In this document: in pieces, positions 8,515 through 20,555 of the stretch
How positions within the stretch are numbered: position 1 is the stretch's first letter
Layout of the letters: every line of letters starts with the position of its first letter
Origin: Atriophallophorus winterbourni
Taxonomy: Eukaryota; Platyhelminthes; Trematoda; Plagiorchiida; Microphallidae
Reading direction: 5' to 3'
DNA: 64,000 nt
NCBI GenBank assembly: GCA_013407085.1
Contig: JACCGJ010014702.1
Coordinates: 1 to 64,000, forward strand
The notes under the pieces: generated by a model
Told to the model about the DNA's origin: nothing
The model's input: only the letters and a program-made list of their open reading frames with translations
Databases searched by the model: none
Made by a program: the position numbers and the translations under genes

Positions 8515-11500
8515 ATGTCTGTCAGCGTTCCGATCAACGATAATCTTTCGCCTTCAATATGTTCACACATGTTCGCATGCTCCACCAATTGTCGTCCAAG
8601 GACTCTCGGTCGAATTCTATCAGCCGCAGAAAAGCGAAGTCGCTATTTTAGACGCCTGATCAATATACGGCATATGGACTTCGAATATGCTTTTTGGCAA
8701 ATGACACAACTCATTGTTGCTCCTCAGCGTTTGTTTAGAAACTTCAAATATCGTAATTGTACGTTCCTTCTTTATCCATGAATTACCTTAGGTTCGAGAA
8801 GGCAATGGGCCAGGGATGATCCAGCTTTTCTGGTTATTATGTTTGCCGTTGTTGTAGGTAGGTTCTTTTTCGTATCATTTATTTCTATCTTGCCACACAA
8901 TATTGTATTTTATTGCTTGCAACCGGTTAATAACATCTCACTTATTACTTACTAAAGCCGTAAGATTAACTCACTTTGCAAGCATTGGTATGAATGCACA
9001 AGCCTGATCCAGGCAAAGTGCGACAGTCGGAGACTGTACGTAGGTGATATTACTGTCAGATTGCCTAGGCCTAGACAGATATGAGAAATATAGAATAAAG
9101 ATGGTAGTGAGACTCCAGCGTGTTTCAGCATGCAGCTCACTACCCGTGGCCAATCAATTTAGCACAGCACAGAAGTACTGTACGATTGCACATCCGTGCA
9201 CTCGCAAAGCATTGTGAAATATACAGTACAGTGCCATGGCCAAAGTCGATACATTGGAGCAGTTGCTCTTTTGTACTCCAAAATTTATGAATTTTACGTC
9301 CTTTTGTTTTGTTTTCGTTCCCGGTACCGTCAGTCGTTATTTTTTCCTCGTTCTGTTCAGCGGCTGACTCTTTGCTGGCCACAATAGCTTACCACTCAAT
9401 TGTTTCTCGCATCAAATTCGTATTGTGGTCCTCCATTGTTGACTTCTTCGCGTTGACGTTATTTGCGTCGACCTTTTTCTGGATTCTCGCTAATCGGTTC
9501 ATGTTGGATCAACGGAGATCACCCTCTGACGATATCCTATCAGCAACATCTGAAACGGGGCCATCAGATGTGGAGTGGGCGTACGCTTTTGATGTTCATC
9601 TGAATGCTTTTTTCCCATCTGTTATCATTGGTTTACTTCGAGTCCCTTTATTTTTCGGTAAGTTTTGTTATTTTGATTTTGTTGCGGTTCAGTAGAAACA
9701 TTTCGCAATGGGCCTATAATCGCGACATAATTTTGACCGCAAATAGATTGTGTGCAACGGTTTAGTTGATTTCATTGATGGCTCTATTATGTATTCAATC
9801 TAAGTTTCTTGGTAACAACTGTTAAAACAGATGCTGGAAATAGTAAAACGTTGCACAATGGAACCTAATTATTTCAAACGTATTGAGCTTCGTGTGGAAA
9901 CACACTGTATTCTCTGCCATTTTCTCTTATGTCTCTCTAGACCCGGGCGACCTGACAATATCTTAGCTGATGTGCCGCACAGATGTGCGATTGTGTATTA
10001 CGCGGTATTTCACAGCTAACCGTGCTAGATTGATTTACCGCATGTACTGCATGCGGAAACACGCTTGTGTCTCATCGACATTTTAAGTTCAATTTCTTAT
10101 ATCCGTCTAGGTTTGGCCAAACTGACAGCATTTTAGTTCACACGCGGTCTAGAACTACGCTACTCCTTTGAAATGTATGTATGTATGAAAGCACAAGCCT
10201 GATCCAGGCAAAGTGTCATACAGTCAGAGACTGCACGTGGGCTGAGATCCTGTCAGGTTGCCCAGGCCTAGACATACATTAGAGAATAGTGTTGTCAAAT
10301 AGTTTCATGTGTTTTGAAACAGGATGAATGATAGACTATTCTGTATGTTTTGGCACAACCTACACTGTTCAATATCGAGTACACAATGCACATGCGAATC
10401 CGATAAAACGCAAAAATATTGGTATGCACACACATTCTCTTCCAACCCCGTTACCGATCTGATGCCTTTTGCACTCATCATATGTAAACGCGATGACGCC
10501 AAATTTACGTATTGGTGGTAGCAATAGCAAGCGCCTTTGTAGCAGGACGAGGTTTAAACCACACTCTAGCTGCATAGCTTTAAATAGTGCTAAAACACCC
10601 CCGGTGTAAAATTTAAATATATTCGAGATCGATCGGGCATTCATATTCTTGGAAAGAAATAACCGCTGCAGCTTAGCCGCTCGGTTCATTAGGCGAAATC
10701 ATATCACCTATACTGCTTGGTGCCGATGAAACCGGAGATAAGCATGGTGGCGCTGGGCACCCAGGAAAATTTCAATGTTGACTTGGTTGTTCTAGATAAC
10801 ACGCTAAATAACATTGAATTCGAATTGACGCGGGACTGCGAAATACCCTGCTACTGCGCCCTAACACAAGCGCCGACATACCCCCCTTTTTATTTCAAAG
10901 TACCTATTACTCATGAGTAGTCTAAAACATAACTCGTACGGCAAAATGTTAAGGCCATGGTCATTCATTATTTATTACATTAAAAGGAAGGCCTTTCAAT
11001 TCATTCACTTCTATCATAGGCTTGCTCTGTTTCGTTTCATTTGAGTTTAAAATGATGGGAATATTGTGCGTCATCTCTCCACCGAATTGCCTGCTGGCTA
11101 GGGTCAAGGAATGTCAGAGTTGAGTTCTCGGTAGCCTCAATTTTATGAAATACTGCCACGAACTTACGTAACTCTGACAAACTTTCGCCTGGCATCTTTT
11201 TAATCATGTGCCCAAGGCATAAAATGTCAGTATACGATAATTAAGTGAGCCTCCTAGTGGGCAGCTTAGTGAGGCGTGTTTTGACGTCGCACACGTACTT
11301 TATACCTCCACCCGTTTCTATTTTGTATTCAATGCGTAAGTGGCAAACACTTTTTTATTTTTCTCCAGTTATAATCAGCAACAGTTTTGTGGGACGCTTG
11401 ATTGGGAATTTTCTCTGGCTCATCTCTGCCGTTTACTACGACTACATAACCTTCCTGGGGTTTAGCGGTGAGTTTACTGGTATATTCGCGTTATAATGAG

Positions 11501-12784
11501 CACATAAGCACGCGCATCCCACCTCATCAAATTTTATTCCATCAACTGGACCGGAATAGTCGCGGAATACGTTTACAGAGCATGAGAGGAAGCGGAAAAT
11601 ATTCTTCCCTACGTTTACAGTCATGTTTCATGGTAAAATCCCGATAGCCATTAAATTTTGAAAATTTTACACTAGTTTCGGGGATGCAACAAGATTTACA
11701 ACGGCCGCTATGTATGTTGACGCAATTTAAAAGCGTATGGACCGTTATATTTAGGGATTACTTCAATCCACTCTTCGGCGCGTCAAAACTAAGCAAATTG
11801 GTAAATTCTCTTTGACAGCATCGGTTTCACGCGTATTAATAGGAGTTTTTCTTTACTGAATCGCTCATATTGCAATAATAGTGCATGAATGTGAAATCGT
11901 GCAGTACCTCTGTATTATACAGTTAACACCGTGCTAAATTGATCTGCAACCTTAGTGAGCTGCATGAGGAAATACGCTGGAGTCTCATTGCCATTTCCGC
12001 TTTTTATATGTCTAGGCCTGGACAACCTGACAGTATCATAGCCCACGTGCGGTATCTGACTGTGCGACACTTTGCCTGGATCCGGGCTTGTGATATCGTA
12101 CATACATACACAATAGTAATAACAAAACGTGTTGTGACATGAAAATTTAAGGCTCACATAATGAACGTGTCGCTTGATTAATAAATAACAACGGGTGTTA
12201 GTCTATCTGTCCAGATAAGAATTGTCATAACTCTATTCCATGTTAACGGTTACACATTTAAAATCAGTTTGCGTGCTAAACTTACAACCGCTCATCCAAT
12301 ACACCTCACCAACCGTTATCGATTGTCATATTTCGCGTTTCTCTGGTTTCCCATCTAGACTAAGCTACTTTGATTCACTCGTCGTGAGTGAGCTCTCAAA
12401 TATCAACGGCACTTGACCTCATTGGTTAAAATCGCGTTTGTTGTTCGAGTTGAATCATTGACTCTCCACGTTGTGAAAATTAACGGTCTGTTTCTTGTCC
12501 AGTGAAAATTTTGTAATAACTACGAAATCACTTGAATTTTTAGGCTTATATATTTCGTTGTAGCTCTGTTCATGATGTCCATTTTCACGGCGTTTCCGGA
12601 TAGTCTTTCCCATGCATGCTTTCATGTTACTTGCTAATGCTTGCTTTCAGCCTTGCCGCAACTAAAACGAACCACCTCGCTTCTTTGGCCACTGACCGTG
12701 ATTGTGCTGATATTTTTGCTCTCTGTACCACTCAACTGGAACTTCACGGTATTTTTGTGGCATTTCTACAATTTCCGCGTGTAA
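8515..12784 (+). CDS. UNC50: UNC-50 family Golgi/ER membrane protein (5 exons)
   Basis: Exons 8515-8752, 8792-8857, 9361-9657, 11369-11467 and 12651-12784 have consistent phases (1,1,1,1) and GT/AG borders, giving 277 aa against about 260 in vertebrates. Family landmarks in order: RHMDFEYAFWQMTQLIVAPQ, then QWARDDPAFLV, then DVEWAYAFDVHLNAFFPSVI, then YYDYITFLGFSALPQLKRT, and a C-terminus with LNWNFTVFLWHFYNFRV. Several hydrophobic segments fit the multi-pass topology. UNC-50 acts in the Golgi/ER, with roles in nicotinic receptor trafficking in nematodes and the yeast Gmh1 counterpart. Introns 2-4 hold SINE-A copies. The gene is convergent with the acid phosphatase, about 600 bp away. Confidence 0.93.
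8986..9200 (+). repeat. SINE-A copy in UNC-50 intron 2
   Basis: Nearly complete copy starting GGTATGAATGCACAAGCCTG. It runs through CCTAGGCCTAGACAGATATG and GGCCAATCAATTTAGCACAG to GAAGTACTGTACGATTGCAC. Confidence 0.75.
9886..9995 (-). repeat. SINE-A partial copy in UNC-50 intron 3
   Basis: On the minus strand it matches the CGGCACAT, CTGACAG-like and AGACATAAGAGAAAATGGCA blocks of the family. It is divergent and truncated at both ends. Confidence 0.5.
10013..10160 (-). repeat. SINE-A partial copy, inverted relative to its neighbour
   Basis: Minus-strand copy with divergent AAATCAATCTAGCACGGTTA and CCTAGACGGATATAAGAAAT blocks. Together with the plus copy at 10183 it makes a tail-to-tail SINE pair inside intron 3. 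Confidence 0.5.
10183..10278 (+). repeat. SINE-A 5' half in UNC-50 intron 3
   Basis: Begins TATGAAAGCACAAGCCTGAT and ends after CCCAGGCCTAGACATACATT; the 3' half is missing. Confidence 0.65.
11902..12106 (-). repeat. SINE-A copy in UNC-50 intron 4
   Basis: Minus-strand copy. On the plus strand it reads GTTAACACCGTGCTAAATTG, TATGTCTAGGCCTGGACAAC and CACTTTGCCTGGATCCGGGC, all reverse complements of the family blocks. It is close to full length. Confidence 0.75.
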
Positions 12785-13122
12785 CGCGTCTTCACCCTGT
12801 GAACAAACAATGTGTAAATATGCGACGCAGCAACGGTATCTACAATTACCACTCAGATCTTTTTTCTCCTGTGGATTTACGTACCTCGATTTCTGTGATC
12901 TATTCAAATAATCGTTGCATGTTTCTGCGAAATTTTACCCCTCAATAACAATGATGTGTTCTGATTTAATGAACGATCGTTTTGGGAGCGTCGCATTTCG
13001 CTAATCCGTTATGATTAGATAGTTTTCTAGAGACCAAATTAACCTCACTCATTGATTGAAAGTCCTATTTGTTTGCTATTCATTGGCAACACACGAGAAG
13101 ACATCGGTAATACTTAGATTGT

Positions 13123-13128
13123 TTTATT
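13123..13128 (-). terminator. Polyadenylation signal of the acid phosphatase
   Basis: AATAAA on the minus strand, about 255 bp after the stop codon, with no other gene between. Confidence 0.5.
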
Positions 13129-13380
13129 GGATATCAAAACAAGAGGTGCATTCATTCAATTGACCAAGTACAGCTGCATGAAATGATTTTCTGTAGCATG
13201 GATGGAGTAAAATAACAAAATATAAAAATAAGAATGCTTTGAACACTGCGAGAATTCGAATACAATCCAACACGTTTCCCAACGTTATTTCACTATCACA
13301 TCGAATCAGCGATTTTGTCGACATCTGACGAGTGTAGCCAAAGTCCGACGTTTGTGAAGCGTTGGAAATTTTTTTTCAAG

Positions 13381-16300
13381 TTACCTGAATGGCAGTGCGA
13401 AACGTTTCAGCATAAAGACCAAGACGAAAGATTGCAAGACTATAATTGCCCAAAACTTGGGATGTTGACAATCGTCATTAGGTTTTTGTGCTCCCGTTCT
13501 TGTGGCAGTAGTCGTCGTCTGACAAACGGAGTGGATGTCGACCGCGTAAGTTCCAAACAGCGAGGATTCCAAAGTACTGAGCGCGCATAGGTGATTGTTC
13601 GCAGACGTCCGTGAGACTGGCCTACACATTGGAGGCCGAAGGTAGTGGATATCCCGCTTGTTCTGATCAGTCCCGTTGAGAAAGAGGAAACGGACGAAAA
13701 AACGTTGGGATTCCTTTGGAATGTGATGCAGTTCGGTGATCAGACAGCTTGCCAAGGGAGGAGCACGGCTGATTTGGAGTGAAAAATCTCTTTAGTTAGC
13801 TTATACAACCAGATAAAAGTTAAATTATAGTCTTCTCCTTTCATCATTGTAAGAAAATGTCAGCCTGAATTTGCACATCATTCCACCTATCTCGGTTCAA
13901 GACATCAGGCAAACCTCTCGCTTGAATGATAGACAGGTTGGTTGTCAAATCCAGTCATTTTGCACCTTTAAAATTGTTGTGTCTAATGCGATTGCAGGCT
14001 GTGTTCTATTGCGAAACTAATGGTAAAATGTGGCAGTAAAACAGAGGCTACTCTTGCAAGGCACGAACGCTCTCCGTAGGCGAAGCATCTGTCTTGTCTG
14101 GAACATACGGTAGATGGACAAGATGAAGAATGCAAAAATAGTATCTGAAGCTCTTCTGTAATGCATGTACACAAATTTTCAGCATCATCGCTCACGACGT
14201 ATGGTTACTGCTAATAGCAGGTGCGACTTTTAATTCAAATGACTAACTCTGCGCTCAAATCGGCGAATTTATCTTCAGTAGTTTCGGTATGTGCACCAAA
14301 CGTTTGCAAGTAAGCTAAGAAAGCATTCGACATCTACCGGAACAATTTTCTTTTGAGCCGCTCGGTTTAGCTCTGCACAAATCGCAAGCTTCAAGTCTGA
14401 GAAGATCGGGAGATACCGGAAACAGCCGAATGGCTATGAAGCGGACGCTAGACGTCGCGTGATGAATATCTGTGAGAATATTGCGCGGAAATTGTCACCC
14501 CCAAATCCACTGCATGAATATGCACCATTAACAACGGTGGTTCAAAAAGGCTAATGATAACAAAACAAAATGAATTAAAACTTACAGGAATAGGAATATA
14601 AACTTTGACGCGGTCTATGGTGACAGTATCTCAAGAAATTAACGATATCAAAAATGTCTTATTTTAATTAATTAGTCTTAAAGATCGTGAACCTTTCGCA
14701 ATTAAAAGTTTACTGCACAACTGAGATGATGACGGAAGTTATTAATGACAGAAACCTAACTGTCACATGAAAAATTGGGGGCGATATCGAACCGTCTTTG
14801 TATATGCGTGTTGGAATACTTTCGCTAAATGTTGTTGTCGCATTGGCTCATGAAATCAACCTAGTTGCACGTGGCAGTCTGTAGTAGCTAACGTTCATAG
14901 CTGGACACCGGCTCGCAATCAGATTAAATGCTACAATCCTTCAAAATGTCGTTGTCTATGCGGAGATTACATCAGATTTTAGTTAACCGATGAAAGTACT
15001 AGCGAGTCACTATCGATAATTATGAAGCTGTAACTTTTACATTTTAATTTATCCGAATAGTTTAATTATGATGAATGCTTAACCGGAATTGCTGCAATAG
15101 TTTTTGTCCATTGCCGGCATCGACCGAAGCAGGTCGCATTTGTTTAAGCTTTGTGGAAAACCTTCGAGTTTGAGCATAGCCGTGAAGCTGATGCATCATA
15201 TATTACAATCCACTGCGGATTTCACATTGTGGAACTTTAAAATCGAAAACTCGGTTGCTCATAAACCGACGATCGTTTTTATAGGATTTCAAATTTGCGA
15301 TAGAACAAATTTCTATTTATCCATGGAAGAAAAGGGGCAGCTTTTTGAACATGAAGCTATAACTTGTTACATGTTCGTAATTTTCCTTGCACTTTGAACT
15401 GTTGAATGAGCGATCAAGTCCCATCGACATGTCTGTATGTTCAATCATAAATAGTCAATTGTTGTTCTACAGCTACAAGTTGCCAACTGTTGGCATGCTG
15501 ATTGGTACATATAAAAATCGATCGTTTATTTTTTATGAAACGAGTGAAAAGTTTACATACCCATTGTGCACACCCAAATGGATCATCAGCGCGGCTAAAG
15601 TAGAATCGTGAGCGAAATACGCGACCAAACGAAGTTTGCTCATGTCCCGGTCACTTAACGTGTACGCCTCGTTTTGAAGGGGTAATGGATGGTGCAAAGA
15701 TGACGACCCGCTTCTTAACGTTGCCAAGGAACGAAAATGTAAAGCGCGGAATATATGAGCGGCTAAAGGACCGCCACGATAGCGAGTGAGGCCGTGTTTC
15801 TCGAAACACACGGATTGTTTGTAGTCTAATAATCGCTCACACTGTGTGACCAACCGCTGGTCAAGCCATTCGGGGAGAGAGGGCAGTTGGTGGATGAACC
15901 AAACGTAAATTACGTCACAAAGTTTCCAACCAGCTTTAATCATGTCGACTGCAGTGGGCTTTTTTGGCAGTAGTTCACCTGGAAGAAGGGAAACGTTTGA
16001 ATGAAATATTAATCTAGGGTATTTGGGCGTTGGACACGTCATTGTTGTGTCAGGTGAACAAGAAGCATTAAAGTACGTGGAAGTTAAATTAGTTGTGAGT
16101 GGCAATCAATGAATAGATGTTTAGTACTGAGTAACCGGGGCAAACAGGAAACGCGGTGAAAAAGAAACATAATAGATTTTACAACAAAAATGCTTTAATG
16201 TTCGTGAGACCTTCAGCCGATTTCCGTGATGTGAAGCGAAGTAAATATTTTTAGCTGCTGGATAGGATGCTAGTCCACCACCACAGAAAATCTATGAGCG

Positions 16301-17366
16301 TGTGGTGACTTACTTCATGTTTCGCTGACGTGATTTTCTGTGTGATTTTTCATGTACAACCCAAAGGTAGCTAATTCAGGCGGGAAAATCACTCGTGTCG
16401 TATTCTCCCACGCTGTTGTCTCTCGCACACGAGACACCACGAAAGTGAAGTAAGCCTTTACTAAAGACATTCAGCTTGATGTTTTCTTTATTGTTGCGAA
16501 ACAGTTTGTGCCGAAATAGATGGCTTTTATCAATTTTCTTAATGCGGTGATTGCACGTGTTCCTCAGAGATGCTATAGTCATGCCTGACCAGTGATAAAG
16601 TGACATCATCACGAAATGCCACAGAAACGTGATGGTTAAATAATCTCTAAGGCTTATGAAGCTATGGTAAAGAAGCGCCGTACAATTTTTAAGACCTAGA
16701 CGGCACTCACTTATTTGGTGCACATAAGTAGAGTTTTTCAACATTTACATAAGTAAATGGAACTCACCAAATTCAGTTTGTAACAAACGAAAAACATCAT
16801 CATGAGCGCCCAACAATCTACTTGATATAGAACGGTTGAGCACTTCCTGACATTGACGAAAATATTCTGGACAATGACTTGACATTTTCAACAGATGGTC
16901 ATCATATAACGGCACAGAATAAATTGGCGGTATCCACGTGTGCTGATCCGGGTACAGACCGCGTGCGAAATAGTTAGCAGACATCAGGGTGCGATCAGTA
17001 GCCGAGCTACGAAAAAACACTTCATCCTGAGGTTCAGAAAGTACACATAAAACTTACTTTGTGGAATGAACGAGAGATAAAATTTGGATAATTTTCTCGA
17101 AAAAACTTTCCAACAGTCATAAGCTGTTGAGCACCGCGATCTGTCAATTGGCCGAGTCCATCGACCCAGTGTTTGACAAAGGGATCATTTGGAAGAGAAT
17201 GAAGTGGTGAACGATCTCCGTGACGACAAAGCGTAAAGAGCATAAGCAAACTGTTTGCATCAGATAAAGATGATTCTCCTGATGAATTGTAGCAGCAGAT
17301 GCATAAAATGACAATTTCTTTAAATAATAGATAGCAAAGCGCTGAAGTTACGTGGTAGAAGCGCAT
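13381..17366 (-). CDS. Histidine acid phosphatase, type I membrane form (4 coding exons)
   Basis: Exons, in transcript order: 17366-17058, 17026-16768, 15978-15561 and 13768-13381. Phases agree and the product is 457 aa. Residues 1-28 form a hydrophobic signal peptide. The catalytic RHGDRSP motif is at 48-54 and the C-terminal acid-donor pair His313-Asp314 lies in AHDSTLAAL. The family segment FFRSSATDRTLMSA precedes the substrate-binding half, and HNGRAPPLASCLITEL matches the NG..PPYASCHLTEL segment of mammalian acid phosphatases. A hydrophobic stretch at about 433-453 with Lys/Arg after it predicts a C-terminal membrane anchor, as in lysosomal acid phosphatase. The reaction is phosphomonoester hydrolysis at acid pH, in the lysosome or on the surface. 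An in-frame Met at 17399 is an alternative start, but TTTTATTTTCAG between the two favours 17366. The stop overlaps a possible donor (AG/GTAACT), so another 3' end cannot be excluded. Confidence 0.92.
13769..15560. other. Intron of the acid phosphatase gene
   Basis: This 1.8-kb last intron contains no convincing coding sequence or recognised repeat. The short plus-strand frames at 15104-15611 look fortuitous. Confidence 0.6.
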
Positions 17367-17399
17367 GTGTACGCTGAAAATAAAAGAGATATCATGCAA

Positions 17400-17890
17400 T
17401 TACTAAAATTACTATCATCTCGTTAACAGAGAAACTATTTTGAGTTTAACTGATGAACTTGGAATCAATAAAGGAGTTTTTCACTCATGCACTATCGGCT
17501 ATCGATGATATTCTGACGATTTGAGACATGAGCCATTTGAGAGCAATTTTTAAATAGAAGAGTGTCATTTCCGTTTCAATCCCAGGTTTGACGTTAGACC
17601 GCCGAGGCAGAAGTGATTATTGTTACTTAATAATTCTTACCAAGATTTATTACTTTAGGGACTGTAACCTTACATTTTCTTCACTAGATAGATTGAAGTT
17701 TTTTTATTAAACAGAAAGTTCCATGTCGCAGCCCCTACGCAAGATTCAAGAATCACAAAATAAGCGTCATCAACCGCCACCAAGATGCTTACATTACTGA
17801 TAAATCGTTTCGCTCGATTCTCAGTCCACGACGGTAAACCACTATGGTCAGCCTTTTGGAAAGACATTCGTAGACTAAATCTTGAGTATT
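17400..17890. other. Upstream flank of acid phosphatase, no gene seen
   Basis: AT-rich sequence with only short, low-quality frames. It should contain the promoter or upstream exon of the acid phosphatase, but no motif can be defended. Confidence 0.4.
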
Positions 17891-17904
17891 GTACTCAGCC
17901 TACC

Positions 17905-18345
17905 TCCTCCAAGTATTTGACAACCGGTGTCTCCGCAGCATTCTAGGAGTTAGCTGTTACAATCGTATGCGCACCGATGCTCTCCGAAATAAGTTGTTTG
18001 GTAGTAATGTCGATATAGAGAAGCAGATCAACCTGCATAGGTTACACTGGTTGGGTCACGTTTTACGGATGCCGGACCACCGACTTCCGAAACAGATTCT
18101 TTTTGCGACGCCACATCCTGATTGGCGTAAATCTCGGGGTGGCCAAACCGTCACATGGCATAGGCAGCTAAAACTTCTTACTAGTAACCTTTCCAAAGTA
18201 GGCGCAGCGCGTCTTCCAGGCTGGTGTCCCCGCGATCATATATCGCAATGGTTAGTTACGCTTCAGGATATGTCCCGAAACCGTGTTCAATGGCGGTCTT
18301 GCACTAAGCATCTTCTTGGAGTGTTTGCATAAACTTGTATGTTGT
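17905..18345 (+). mobile_element. LINE (RTE-like) C-terminal fragment
   Basis: Open for about 140 codons: LQVFDNRCLRSILGVSCYNR, then HRLHWLGHVLRMPDHRLPKQ and ARLPGWCPRDHISQWLVTLQ ending QWRSC. This is the conserved C-terminal part of RTE-class reverse transcriptases after the thumb. It is 5'-truncated. Confidence 0.75.
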
Positions 18346-18618
18346 CAAGCGGAGTGACGAGAAAAGCTTGTTATGATGCATGACAGTGAAAGCCGCAAGG
18401 AAGCTGCCGTGCTGATGTCGCTCTACTCGTTCACGAAACTTGTTTGAATGTATGTTCCATTCGAGGTGTATGCACCTCTTCCCAGTTTGTTTGTGCTTAC
18501 TTTTCTATAGAAGACGGAGCAATTTAAGTCCCACCCTTCCCTATCCTTTAGGATTTTACTTTTTCATGGTTGTATGGCAGTTAAGCATTTGGTACGTGCC
18601 ACCGGTGTATTGCTATCT

Positions 18619-18735
18619 TTGATGATGATGATGATGATGGACGGGCGCGCTTGCCAGGATGGGGTGCAAGAGAAAGAGATATTGTTTGGCTTGACACACT
18701 GGCAACATCTATGAAAAGAATGCGCCATCTCTAAT
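18619..18735 (+). mobile_element. LINE C-terminal scrap behind a (GAT)n tract
   Basis: A (GAT)n run is followed by GRARLPGWGARERDIVWLDT and LATSMKRMRHL, the same LPGWGPRD..WLETL module as at 18200. It is the last 35 codons of a related LINE. Confidence 0.55.
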
Positions 18736-18779
18736 TCCCCTGACACTGCCCCTTTCCGTGTATTGTACATTTCATTGCT

Positions 18780-19100
18780 TTTGTTGAACGGCACCATATC
18801 TGTATCACATTGTACAAAGAACTGAATCAAAGGCCTTCTGAAAACCAAGGTAGCGTACTTCAATTACTTTTCCGTCACCGAGCCGTAAAGTCACTTCAAG
18901 AAAGCTTTGTTAAACAGGATCTTCGCTTCCAGAATTCGTGAGGGGTACCGCACAGTGAATTAGCTACCAAATATTTACATTGTGCTGAATGATTTTTTCG
19001 AAGCACTTGCAAATAATGCTAGTCAGGCTTACCGGTATAAAGTTGAGAACATCAGAACTGGGACCCTTCATGTGGCTACACTGCCGCTCGTTTCCAATCA
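18780..19100 (-). mobile_element. CR1-like reverse transcriptase fragment
   Basis: The minus strand reads VIEVRYLGFQKAFDSV (motif A, usually YLDFSKAFD) and, upstream, SIICKCFEKII, which resembles the SVVSKVMERII motif before it. Heavily mutated. Confidence 0.55.
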
Positions 19101-19612
19101 GGTAGTGTACCCTAGATTAAGGTAGCTGCAAAACGTTTGCTGACCGCAAGGATAATTGCAGTCGTTAACTGTTGAAGTATAGCCAGTATATATAAACTGT
19201 CAACCCCCAGTCGACTTACGTATTATTTGCAAGCGATCGGAACTGTGATGAAGCATTTCCTGGTTAACAAAACAAAACTAAAGGTGCGCTACACTCGTTT
19301 TAATTTTTTAAACAGTTTGTACCTGAATCATGGCTCATGGTTTAATGTGGTGGAAAAGCGTAGCCTAAAAATCACCACAGGTTGGTATGTACAGTGTGGT
19401 GGAAATAAATAGTGGTGTATCTGTACTGGGACGGGGAGGCCCTTATAGCGGGCCACACTCGCTTTGGGAATTGCGTCCTTCCTTATATTGCGAGGTGGTA
19501 GCAAAGAGGAATACGTAGCCTCGGGGTGGGTGTTAGACCTGGAAAACAAGTAAAATGAAAATGAAGCTAGTACGGCGATGCGTTGTATTGGGATTCAGTG
19601 CTTACTCCTGTA
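19101..19612. other. Anonymous sequence
   Basis: No gene recognised. A GC-richer stretch at 19370-19540 could be part of an unclassified repeat but has no second copy in the window. Confidence 0.3.
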
Positions 19613-19616
19613 TGGC

Positions 19617-19665
19617 CATATATATATATATATATATATGATATATATATATATATATATATATC
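19617..19665. repeat. (TA)n microsatellite
   Basis: About 49 bases of alternating TA with a single ATG interruption; nearly self-complementary. Confidence 0.9.
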
Positions 19666-19666
19666 A

Positions 19667-20555
19667 TTGACCTCGAAAACCTCCGCTCGTTTGAGCTTTT
19701 TAAGCCATAAGTGGAAAGAGCGGTTCACCGGATGCGGATTTTAAGCGATTTTCAGCTTTCATAGGCTAAACCTGATGGGCTTTTCTGAAGTTGGTTGTAT
19801 AAGCTTATTAAATTACATAGCATGATGAAATTTTTAAGCTCAATCCTTGGCTTACTTTTGCACGGTGAAATTTAGTTGGGTGAACCTTCAATTTTGCATA
19901 ATATGATTTCGTATGATCTGGTTAGTACTGCAATCTTAATGTTTTAACTAGAATGGAATCAAGCAAAAACACGTGCTTTAAATGAAAATGTTTTTAAGAG
20001 TCTTTTTGTTGTGATTTTTTATGGGTTTTAAGAATACAAAGTCTGTACTATGTGCACAGCTCCAACAAGCCATGTCAATTTTTATTTGTTCCAACTATCA
20101 CGAACTACATAATTTACCAAGACTGGTATTGAAATCACTCAATACCACTACCGTTTTGCTGCAGCGAACATTTAATGACAGCTTTGAGGCGATAATAAAA
20201 GATGTATTTCTAAACAGGGGTCGCACAAACGTTGACCAACTCAATGACAGCAGTACTGCAATTAAGAGTTAGAGTCCAAATTAATTAGTTTGTGATGCTA
20301 CTTGATTCTGTTTTTACAGAGCTGTTTTGCGCGATAAACATAACTTCATGCAGTCAATGGTTATCAGAGCTGTTTTCACTCCAAAAGCATGTAAATTTTT
20401 CTTTTAGAATATCAGAGTCTAGTAGCCGCGTCTCTTACACGGCATTCAGGTTGATGTTCAGCCTTTGTTCATTGTTATTGAATGTTAATTCTCTCATGTT
20501 TCTAGTGTTTACTACATCATCATAAAATACAAGGAGCGTGGACTAGACGTTTTAG
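19667..20555. other. No recognised feature
   Basis: AT-rich sequence with short chance frames only. Confidence 0.4.

Noticed and set aside
15104..15611. Plus-strand frames within the acid phosphatase intron
   Set aside because: No recognisable domain, AT-rich codons, no splice context; probably chance.
18619..18640. (GAT)n tract as a functional element
   Set aside because: A plain microsatellite next to a LINE scrap; no further structure.
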